Assembly: GCA_017445875.1 (NCBI GenBank)
Contig: JAFSRZ010000008.1
Span: forward strand, 1-64,000
Length of the DNA: 64,000 bases
DNA from: Oscillospiraceae bacterium
GTDB lineage: Bacteria; Bacillota; Clostridia; Oscillospirales; Oscillospiraceae
Direction of reading: 5' to 3'
A program made the translations under genes and the position numbers. The notes beneath the pieces were generated by a model that was not told the DNA's origin, searched no databases, and worked only from the letters and a program-made list of their open reading frames with translations. Of this stretch, positions 57,438 to 64,000 are shown piece after piece. Numbering within the stretch: the stretch's first letter is position 1; every line of letters begins with the position of its first letter.

Positions 57438-59576
57438 TTACTTGTCGCAGTATTCCACGGCGCTTTCACTGGCAATCGTGCCGAAAACAACGATGTCCGT
57501 GACGGCGGTGCCGCCGATACGGTTGCCGCCGTGGACGCCGCCTGTCACTTCGCCCGCCGCGAACAGTCCCGGAATGGGCTTGTTCTTCGTGCTGATGACT
57601 TCGGCGTCGGTGTCAATCTTCACGCCGCCCATGGTGTGGTGAATGCCCGGAGCAATTTTAATGGCATAGTAGGGGCCTTGACTGAGGTCGTGTTCCATGC
57701 CGGTATCGCGTCCGAAATCGGGGTCATTTCCCTCGGCAACGTACTGATTCCAGTTCATGACGGTCTCATCGAGTGTGTCGGGGTCAATGCCCAGTTTTTC
57801 GGCGAGTTCCTTCACGGTGTCGGCCTGCGTGGTAATGCCGATGGAGACATATTTTTCGGTGGCTTTCAGGCCGTCGCGGAGGTGCTGGTCAAAGATGAGA
57901 TACGCGTAACTGCCTTCCTCGGCGAGTTCGGCGGCGGACACTACGTCACGCGTCAGCAGTTCGTTGATAAAACGCTTGCCGCTCTGGTTGACCAGAATCG
58001 CGCCGTCACCGCGTACGCCTTCCGTAATCAGCATACTTGTATTCTGTTCGACAGTCGGGTGCAACTGAATTTGTTCAATGTCCACGAGTGCCGCGCCGAT
58101 TTCCTCCGCCATGACAATGCCGTCACCGGTCGCGCCGGGGGAACCGGTCTTGACGGTGCCTTTCAATTCGGGCTTGTACTTGACAATCATATCTTCGTTA
58201 CTGCCGAATCCGCCGGTAGTCAGGATAACGGCCTTGGCGTTAATCGTGTACAGCGCGGTCTTGCCCTCGGCCTTGACGCCGGTCACAGTGCCGTTATCGG
58301 TAATCAGTTCCGTGGCCTTGGTGTCGTACATGACATTGATTTTGAGTTCGTCGAGCTTCTTGCGGAACGCCGTCACCAGATACGCGCCGACGCCGGAACC
58401 GTCTTCGGGGGAGTGAATACGGGCGTTTGTCGCGCCGCCGGAGAAGGATACCTTGGGAAGCGGGGCGTCAATGCTGTCCAGCCAGTCGATTGCGGCGGCG
58501 GAGTTTTCCGCCATGACCGTGACGAGTGCGGGGTTGTTCATATTGTGACCGCCCTTGATGGTGTCGTCAATGAACTGCTGGATAGTGTCGTCAATATTCT
58601 GTTCTTTCTGATAGTGGGTTTCGGCGGCGTTCATGCCTCCGGTGGCCTTGGTGGTGTTGCCGCCGACGTAGGGCATTTTCTCAAGCAAAATAACATCCTT
58701 GCCGGCCTGCGTGGCTCTGATAGCCGCCGTCATGCCCGCGCCGCCCGCGCCGATAATGACGATATCCGTTTCCAGTGTTTCTTCGGGCTTGTCGGCGGTG
58801 TCAATTTCGGGCTCGTGGGCGTCGGGGAACTTGGACAAGTCCGCGCCCGCCTCGGTGAAGGCCTGCTGTAAAGCCCGGATAATCGCGCCGCTGGTGACAG
58901 TCGCGCCGGTGAGGGCGTCGATATTGGGGCTTTGGGCGTTCATAATGCGGTCGCCCAGCATTTCCACGGCGAAAGAGCCGATATTTTCCGTCTCGTGGTC
59001 GCCGTTGATTTCGATGGAATCAATGGCTTTCTCGGAGACATTGACCGTCACAGTCACATCGCCGCCGAAGCCCTTGGAGGAGCCGGTATAAGTGCCGGGA
59101 ATGAACAGGTTGTCGCCCTCGGCCTTGGGGGCGGAGACGACTTCCAGCCCGGACGCCTCCGCAAGCGCGGCGGTGGCGGCCTCCCTGACGGCACCGGTTG
59201 TCAGCGACGCGCCGGAGACGCCGTCAATCTCGGCACTCTGCGCGGAAAGCAGTTGCGCGGACAAGTCCGGAATCGCGGCACCGCCGACATCCGGCGTCTC
59301 GCTCGCGCCCGTGATATCCGCCTTGGTGATACCGCCGTTTTCGCCGATGGTCAGCGTGACCTCGACGGGGCCGCCGAAGCCGTTGGCGCTGGCGGTGTAA
59401 GTACCGGGCTGATACGCGCCCTCGATATCGGCGCTGACGCTCATAGCCTCGGCGGCGGCGTCGGTTCGTTCGGGAAGGCCGCGCTCAATCGCTTCCAGTC
59501 CCAGCAGAATGGCGAACGCCGCGACGGCGGCTATCACGCCCCGCAGGAACTCCTTTTTGCTTATCGCGTCTTTCAT
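57438..59576 (-). CDS. Membrane-anchored FMN-bind/FAD flavoprotein reductase (fumarate/urocanate reductase-like)
   Basis: A 712-residue protein exported by an N-terminal transmembrane anchor (about 8-26, FLRGVIAAVAAFAILLGLE). Two FMN_bind domains follow (about 50-135 and 150-240), each with a covalent-flavinylation motif, DGVSGAS and DALTGAT, modified by ApbE in characterised relatives. The rest (about 270-712) is a flavocytochrome-c-type FAD domain with VIIGAGGAGMTAAI, GVRGDGAILVNQ, NELLTRD and HHTMGGVKID. It reduces an alkene-type acceptor outside the membrane. Acceptor identity (fumarate, urocanate or other) is undecided. GAGGAGGGG precedes the ATG. Confidence 0.93.
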   Translation of the reverse strand: MKDAISKKEFLRGVIAAVAAFAILLGLEAIERGLPERTDAAAEAMSVSADIEGAYQPGTYTASANGFGGPVEVTLTIGENGGITKADITGASETPDVGGAAIPDLSAQLLSAQSAEIDGVSGASLTTGAVREAATAALAEASGLEVVSAPKAEGDNLFIPGTYTGSSKGFGGDVTVTVNVSEKAIDSIEINGDHETENIGSFAVEMLGDRIMNAQSPNIDALTGATVTSGAIIRALQQAFTEAGADLSKFPDAHEPEIDTADKPEETLETDIVIIGAGGAGMTAAIRATQAGKDVILLEKMPYVGGNTTKATGGMNAAETHYQKEQNIDDTIQQFIDDTIKGGHNMNNPALVTVMAENSAAAIDWLDSIDAPLPKVSFSGGATNARIHSPEDGSGVGAYLVTAFRKKLDELKINVMYDTKATELITDNGTVTGVKAEGKTALYTINAKAVILTTGGFGSNEDMIVKYKPELKGTVKTGSPGATGDGIVMAEEIGAALVDIEQIQLHPTVEQNTSMLITEGVRGDGAILVNQSGKRFINELLTRDVVSAAELAEEGSYAYLIFDQHLRDGLKATEKYVSIGITTQADTVKELAEKLGIDPDTLDETVMNWNQYVAEGNDPDFGRDTGMEHDLSQGPYYAIKIAPGIHHTMGGVKIDTDAEVISTKNKPIPGLFAAGEVTGGVHGGNRIGGTAVTDIVVFGTIASESAVEYCDK

Positions 59577-59619
59577 AAAGTCCCCTCCTCATTCCAATGT
59601 GACGCGGTTCGATACCCGC

Positions 59620-59649
59620 ATTATAGCATACCGCGAAAGCCATTGTAAA
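59620..59649 (-). promoter_or_regulatory. Promoter of the flavoprotein gene
   Basis: TATAAT (59625-59620) with extended TGC, and TTACAA or TTTACA 17-18 bp upstream. Confidence 0.7.
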
Positions 59650-59701
59650 GTGTGTTTTGAGAAAATCGCACATGTCGAAATAGTAATATTTCACAAGAAA
59701 G

Positions 59702-59721
59702 CCCTCCCCGAACGGGGAGGG
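59702..59721 (-). terminator. Terminator of the chain-length operon
   Basis: CCCTCCCC/GGGGAGGG with a 4-nt loop, followed on the minus strand by CTTTCTT, 8 bp after the stop. Confidence 0.8.
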
Positions 59722-59729
59722 TATCGCGG

Positions 59730-61229
59730 TCAGACAGTTGCGGGTTCCGGCTTTTCGGTTGTGTCCTCTGTACGGGGGTTGGCCTCGCGCAGTCCCTGTA
59801 CGAAAGCCGCGCCGCAATAGCACAGGAACAGAAGCGCCTCGACGGCAAGGACAAGTTTTACGGTTGTCGGGGAAATCAGGGGAAGTTCTTCCGCCGTAGA
59901 GGGAACTATCACCCGCACCAAGTCCGAAAACGCCACGTTTTCATAATACTCGTCGACGGTCAGGGCGATATTCTGCAAGAGTTCCTTCACGCTCTTGTTA
60001 AGCTGCTCCAAGCCTTCCCTGACATATTGGATATCTTCGGGTCTGGACGCGTCCTCTGTATTCTCAAAGCCCTCAATGACGCTCTGGAAATAGGCGATAG
60101 TCCGCGTATAGGACGCTATGGACGCCTGCGCGTCTAATTTCTCCTGAATCATCGTATCATAGCTGGCGTTCACGCTTTCCGGGCTGGATATCGTGGAACT
60201 GCCGTTGTTGCCGCTGATGATGATGATATCATCCTTTTTGTAACTGTTAATGGAATCCGTGAGGGAGTCAAAGCGGGTTTGTTGTACGGCTTTCTGCTGT
60301 TCGAGTTGTTCAATGCGCCACTGATAGTACGAGATTTCCGTCTGGGGGTCTCTGTCGGACACGCTGTGAATCACGATATAGGATGACAGGCGGTCCAAGT
60401 CAATCCCCTTGAGCAGACTGGCGGTACGGTGGAGGTCTTGAAAAGTCAGGCCTGTTTCCGTGGAACGGAATGTCCCCGCGCCGCTTCTCAACCCGGAAAG
60501 ATAGGACGTGGCGTTGTCTAATATCGTGGCGAAAATATTGACGGCCTCCGCGTAATCGTACTCACTGTAGCTGATGGCGCTGAGCGGGTTACTCAAAGTC
60601 GCGTCGTGGGTGTAGACTTTGACGCAGTAGTCCCGGTAAGCGTCCAACAGGGCATTCAAGAATGCTACACCGTCTTTCTGGGACAGTTTGGCCTCGGCGT
60701 AGTTGAATGAAATAATGTACTGCGACACGTTATAACTGGTACCCAGCAGGGAGCGGATAATTTCCAGCGTATTGGAAGTGTTCTTGTCGAGCAAATCATA
60801 ATACATGGAAAGTTCCTCGTAGGAACTGGCGGGAATCACGCCGCTGATTTCCACGGCGTTTTGATAGTCCTGCATGTCTGCGGCATCCAGCCCCATCGTA
60901 TCGAGAACTTCTCCGACGACGGCGGGGGACTTGATTTTGGTAATATCGTAGGCGGTGCCGGGGAACGAAATCATAGCCTTAGCCGCGCTGTCTACAAGAA
61001 CCTTCTGCAACAGGAGACCCGAAGCCCCCGACAGACAGCCCAGCCCCAGCGCCAGACACAGCCACAACGCGAAAAATCGCTTGATATGCTTTCCGATAAC
61101 GGAGAAATCCACCTTGATTTCGTCGTTATCGTCCGTCTGGTCATTGTGCATAATCGTCAGGAATACGTTCTTATCTTCTCCCATTGGCTGTTCGCCCCTC
61201 TCGTTGCGGGATGTTGTTTGCCCGGTCAT
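59730..61229 (-). CDS. Wzz/GumC-like polysaccharide chain-length protein (second copy)
   Basis: A 499-residue polysaccharide co-polymerase-like protein. It has a cytoplasmic N-terminus, a transmembrane helix at about 65-85 (WLCLALGLGCLSG) and a long extracytoplasmic region of coiled helices (QWRIEQLEQQKAVQQ). A second transmembrane helix lies at about 455-475 (LVLAVEALLFLCYCGAAF). Such proteins set the length of exported polysaccharide. The ATG at 61229 overlaps the upstream stop (ATGA); an internal ATG at 61184 with GAGGGG is an alternative start. The tyrosine-kinase and phosphatase partners are absent. Confidence 0.78.
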   Translation of the reverse strand: MTGQTTSRNERGEQPMGEDKNVFLTIMHNDQTDDNDEIKVDFSVIGKHIKRFFALWLCLALGLGCLSGASGLLLQKVLVDSAAKAMISFPGTAYDITKIKSPAVVGEVLDTMGLDAADMQDYQNAVEISGVIPASSYEELSMYYDLLDKNTSNTLEIIRSLLGTSYNVSQYIISFNYAEAKLSQKDGVAFLNALLDAYRDYCVKVYTHDATLSNPLSAISYSEYDYAEAVNIFATILDNATSYLSGLRSGAGTFRSTETGLTFQDLHRTASLLKGIDLDRLSSYIVIHSVSDRDPQTEISYYQWRIEQLEQQKAVQQTRFDSLTDSINSYKKDDIIIISGNNGSSTISSPESVNASYDTMIQEKLDAQASIASYTRTIAYFQSVIEGFENTEDASRPEDIQYVREGLEQLNKSVKELLQNIALTVDEYYENVAFSDLVRVIVPSTAEELPLISPTTVKLVLAVEALLFLCYCGAAFVQGLREANPRTEDTTEKPEPATV

Positions 61230-62632
61230 TTGGACACCTGTTCTTTCTCCGTTTCGCGGCGCTTGTCGGTACGGGTGCCGTAAAAAGCGGATACCAGAAT
61301 CCATAGGCCGAACAGGAAAGCCTCCACAGTCACGATGTCCAGCGCCGTGCTTTTGAGACTGAAAGAAAGCATGTGTGTTTTCGGTTCCTTCAATGTCTGG
61401 AACGCGTTTTTCAGGTACTCTGATTTGTAGAACTCGTCGGATGTCCGCTGGATATCGGAAAGAATCTGCTGGATTTTGTCGTCAATGGCTTTCAACTGCG
61501 CTTCCAGCAGTTCCACGTTCCCGGAGGATTCCGCCGCCTCCAGACGTTCCACCCGCCGGTTTAACATGGAAATCTGCTCCTGTGTCTCGGAAATGGAAGT
61601 CTGACAGGACACTTTCTGGCTGATGAGGTCGTTATACATCTGGGACGGCTGAGAAAATTCAAAGTTGGACGGTTCCACATTCTCCCGGCTCCCCGTGTTA
61701 TCGCCCAGAATCGGGAAAACCGCGTTGGTCTTTACATAGCTTTCAATCTGCGCATTGAGGGTATCAAGGCGGGAGTTCTGCTGTGCAAGCGCCCGTTTCG
61801 CGTCCTCGATTTTGTACCGGTAGTAGTCCATTAACTTTGTCCGGTCGGTGGTCATATTGTTGCTGATGATGTACGAAGTGACCCACTGCACATCTTCATT
61901 CCGAATGGTATCAATAGCGCCGATAAGGTCTGTGAAGGAATACCCGGTTTCACGGGAGACAAAGCGGACATTGTTTTGACTTTCCATGTACGCCAGATAA
62001 TCCCGAAGCGTGCTAAGATGATTGCTCAGGATATCAACAAAGTCGATATAGTCATAGGTTTGGGAATTGGCCTCGCTCAAAGAGTTTTTGAACGACGTGT
62101 GATAGCCGTATTTCTCATAAAAATACGGCTCATAGGCTTTGAGCAGTTCCGCGAGATAACGCGTGGCGTTCTGCGCGGTGAAGCCCGCGTCGGCGTAGTG
62201 AAGTTTCAGGGTGTAATGAGACGGAAAGTAAGTCGCCTCTTTGATATCTGTCACCTCAGAGAGACCATCTTCTCCGAAAATAGATGTCTTTTCTGCGATT
62301 TTCTGAAAGACAGTATCGGAGATTTCCCCCACGATTTCCAGCGCGTTTTGAATGCGCTCCACGTCCTCTTCCGCGACATCCTCCCCGATTGCCGCGGCGG
62401 CCTGCCGGATGAGAACCGCGTTTTTCATTTCCGCCGCGTCGAAGCGGTTGCCGTTGGGGTCATATCCGCTTTCGATACCGGCATAATTGAAATGCACCAC
62501 CGCGGAACAGATTCCGCGCTCAGACAGGAACAGAACATGTACCGCCAGCGTCAGAACAAACGCGAGGACAAAGACCGGACACCACTTCTTAAAGGTAACT
62601 CTCAAACATTGCCGGACGGAATGTAATTCCAT
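61226..62632 (-). CDS. Wzz/GumC-like polysaccharide chain-length protein (first copy)
   Basis: A 468-residue protein with the same plan as its neighbour: a transmembrane helix at about 18-35 (FVLAFVLTLAVHVLFL), a coiled extracytoplasmic domain with IEDAKRALAQQNSRLD and ISMLNRRVERLEAAE, and a C-terminal transmembrane helix (VTVEAFLFGLWILVSAFY). Both proteins share a SYxxSxxNMTTD/DRDPQ-type YYxYxIE segment, so they are paralogues. The ATG at 62632 follows GAGGTGATGG. It is first in a two-gene operon. Confidence 0.78.
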   Translation of the reverse strand: MELHSVRQCLRVTFKKWCPVFVLAFVLTLAVHVLFLSERGICSAVVHFNYAGIESGYDPNGNRFDAAEMKNAVLIRQAAAAIGEDVAEEDVERIQNALEIVGEISDTVFQKIAEKTSIFGEDGLSEVTDIKEATYFPSHYTLKLHYADAGFTAQNATRYLAELLKAYEPYFYEKYGYHTSFKNSLSEANSQTYDYIDFVDILSNHLSTLRDYLAYMESQNNVRFVSRETGYSFTDLIGAIDTIRNEDVQWVTSYIISNNMTTDRTKLMDYYRYKIEDAKRALAQQNSRLDTLNAQIESYVKTNAVFPILGDNTGSRENVEPSNFEFSQPSQMYNDLISQKVSCQTSISETQEQISMLNRRVERLEAAESSGNVELLEAQLKAIDDKIQQILSDIQRTSDEFYKSEYLKNAFQTLKEPKTHMLSFSLKSTALDIVTVEAFLFGLWILVSAFYGTRTDKRRETEKEQVSK

Positions 62633-62784
62633 AATTTTCCATCACCTCTGCGATAAAACATCTTCCACAATATGGAATGGCGGGTTTGTGTACAAGCAAC
62701 CGGTTTCCGCCGCCGGAAGCGCGCAAGAAATCCAAGCCTGAAACCGGATACCGCAAGGAATGTCTCACAAAATCGCTGTGCGGC

Positions 62785-62813
62785 ATTTTATCATATTCGC
62801 CCGGAAGCGTCAA
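62785..62813 (-). promoter_or_regulatory. Promoter of the chain-length operon
   Basis: TTGACG (62813-62808), 17-bp spacer, TAAAAT (62790-62785). Confidence 0.7.
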
Positions 62814-62917
62814 GCCCTGTTTTCGGCAAAACGGATGACAAACATTGCCGCTCCCCGGCGTCGGGGTTAAAAGTCCCACAAAAGCCGAAAGTCGGGCGAA
62901 CAAATTTTTGTAGCATA

Positions 62918-62947
62918 TTGCAAAAACTGTGCCGACTGTGGTAAAAT
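62918..62947 (+). promoter_or_regulatory. Promoter of the EAL-domain gene
   Basis: TTGCAA, 18-bp spacer, TAAAAT, about 85 bp before the GTG start. Confidence 0.6.
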
Positions 62948-63031
62948 AACGCGACGCAAAGCGCAGGGAAGCGCTTCCGCACAAATCCGGGCAGTTTTCA
63001 GAAAAGAACTCTGTCGAGAGGGGGATATACT

Positions 63032-64000
63032 GTGCCCGAATCCGTGAAAAGTTCCGAACTGGAACAATATATCATTGACCATCTGGACGAGGCCATTGAG
63101 AAACATTATATCAAGCCTTATTTCCAACCGGTCATCCGGACTGTCTCGCGGCAGTTGTGCGGCATGGAAGCCCTTGCACGCTGGGACGACCCGAAATGGG
63201 GGCTTTTGCCTCCCGGCAGTTTTATTGACGTACTCGAACGGCACCGGAAAATTCATCTGCTCGACGCCTGTATTATCCGCCAAGTGTGCATGCTCTACCG
63301 GGAAGCGGTACAGGGGCGCGGCGTCCTGATTCCTGTTTCTATCAACCTGTCCCGGCTCGATTACGAACTCTGCGACATTTTCGCGGTCGTGGAGAAGGCC
63401 GTACAGGCCAATATGATGCCCCGGAGTTTCCTGTGCATTGAGATTACCGAAAGCGCCCTCAACGACAACGCCGCCCTCATGCACCAGTACATTGACCGTT
63501 TCCGGAACGCCGGGTATCAGGTCTGGATGGACGATTTCGGAAGCGGTTACTCGTCGCTCAACGTCCTGAAAGATTTCCTGTTCGACGAACTCAAAGTTGA
63601 TATGTGGTTCCTGAGCGACTTTCACCAGCGTTCCCGGAAGATTCTCTCGTCCATTGTCCACATGGCGAAAGAAATCGAGATTCAGACGTTAGTGGAGGGC
63701 GTGGAGACCGAAGAACAGTTCCGTTTCCTGCGGAATATCGGCTTTGAGAAAGTGCAAGGCTACCTGTTCGGGCAGCCCATGCCGTACATGGACTGTATCC
63801 GGCACGTACTGGAACAGGGGCTTTCCGTGGAAGCGCCCATGCACCGGGGTTATTACGACCAGTTAGGGCGGCTGGACGTGTTGAGCGCGACGCCGTTTCT
63901 GTCGCCGGAGGACCGCAAAAGCCTGATTTCAGGCCGCGAACTGAACAGTATCCCGCTGGCGGTACTCGAACTCCGGGAAGATACAGTCCGGCTTCTGCTG
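63032..64000 (+). CDS. EAL-domain cyclic-di-GMP phosphodiesterase (3'-truncated by window edge)
   Basis: 323 codons are visible and open at the window end. Residues ~15-265 form an EAL domain with the catalytic set in place: MEALARW, INLSR, CIEITESAL, MDDFGSGYSSL, LKVDM, EGVETEEQ and QGYLFGQPM. c-di-GMP hydrolysis is therefore expected. After about residue 280 a further domain begins (SIPLAVLELRED) and runs out of the window. The GTG start at 63032 has GAGAGGGGG upstream; no ATG is suitably placed. It is divergent from the polysaccharide chain-length genes, so c-di-GMP control of that operon is an attractive but unproven link. Confidence 0.92.
   Translation, partial: MPESVKSSELEQYIIDHLDEAIEKHYIKPYFQPVIRTVSRQLCGMEALARWDDPKWGLLPPGSFIDVLERHRKIHLLDACIIRQVCMLYREAVQGRGVLIPVSINLSRLDYELCDIFAVVEKAVQANMMPRSFLCIEITESALNDNAALMHQYIDRFRNAGYQVWMDDFGSGYSSLNVLKDFLFDELKVDMWFLSDFHQRSRKILSSIVHMAKEIEIQTLVEGVETEEQFRFLRNIGFEKVQGYLFGQPMPYMDCIRHVLEQGLSVEAPMHRGYYDQLGRLDVLSATPFLSPEDRKSLISGRELNSIPLAVLELREDTVRLLL

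Larger units (their letters stand above)
62633..63031. other. Divergent intergenic region, wzz-like operon versus EAL gene
   Basis: A 399-bp non-coding stretch holding two outward promoters and leaders of about 145 nt (minus) and 78 nt (plus). In the minus leader, CCGGTTTC and GAAACCGG (about 62700-62757) can pair at long range. I recognise no riboswitch class in either leader. Confidence 0.6.

Noticed and set aside
62948..63031. Possible c-di-GMP riboswitch in the leader of the EAL gene (contains GACGCAAAG)
   Set aside because: Only this short string resembles the GEMM core; the second conserved helix, receptor and GGCAAACC segment are missing and the leader is too short.

Overview
The window is a high-GC, densely coded bacterial chromosome segment. 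It most resembles an endospore-forming, anaerobic, gut-type member of the Clostridia (Oscillospiraceae-like). The reasons are a V/A-type ATPase operon, the dipicolinate synthase pair DpaA/DpaB, a SigI/RsgI sigma/anti-sigma pair, BspA-type surface repeat proteins, strong AGGAGG ribosome sites and frequent TTG/GTG starts. This assignment is inferred from gene content; no rRNA or tRNA gene is present to confirm it.

Layout. 1-8.3 kb: V/A-type ATPase operon on the minus strand (H, I, K, E, C, F, A and a truncated B). Its c-ring subunit carries the residues expected for Na+ binding, and the operon is interrupted by a decayed stretch that may be a tnpB relic. 8.5-15.8 kb: recG, a dicarboxylate symporter, and an intracellular GH32 / HAD phosphatase / GH32 sucrose-fructan operon, all minus. 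16.0-19.6 kb: sigI-rsgI; this RsgI has a very long cytoplasmic linker and a purely low-complexity exterior. 19.7-22.4 kb: an esterase-like hydrolase and an acetyl-CoA acetyltransferase preceded by a perfect Rex-type operator. 22.6-27.4 kb: a 1607-residue protein joining a sacsin/Hsp90-like GHKL ATPase to an SF1 helicase, the best candidate here for an uncharacterised system. 27.4-34.5 kb: a leucine-rich-repeat/cytidine deaminase fusion, an EF-hand-like protein behind a sigma-28-type promoter, mnmA, an orphan TRAP binding protein, and a degenerate membrane-inserted SMC/RecN-like ATPase.

34.5-48.9 kb is a surface and signalling block: an AI-2E-family permease, a 22-repeat BspA protein and an SLH protein in one operon; a lipid kinase from a divergent promoter that shares the same -35 box; a secreted RCC1/Ig-like protein; an FG-GAP-like lipoprotein; and a two-component system followed by a BspA protein with a built-in papain-like Cys/His domain. 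Several of these secreted proteins end in a similar beta-rich module. 48.9-54.4 kb is a conserved housekeeping operon (yqhQ, prmC, recA, recX, rimO, pgsA). 54.5-57.3 kb, minus, holds a HAD phosphatase, 5-formyl-THF cyclo-ligase, dpaA (with an in-frame 30-bp minisatellite) and dpaB. 57.4-64 kb holds an FMN-bind flavoprotein reductase, two tandem Wzz-like chain-length proteins and a divergent EAL-domain protein cut by the window end.

Promoters were called by eye as TTGNNN-(17/18)-TANNNT patterns at plausible positions. Many are close to consensus, but none has been tested.
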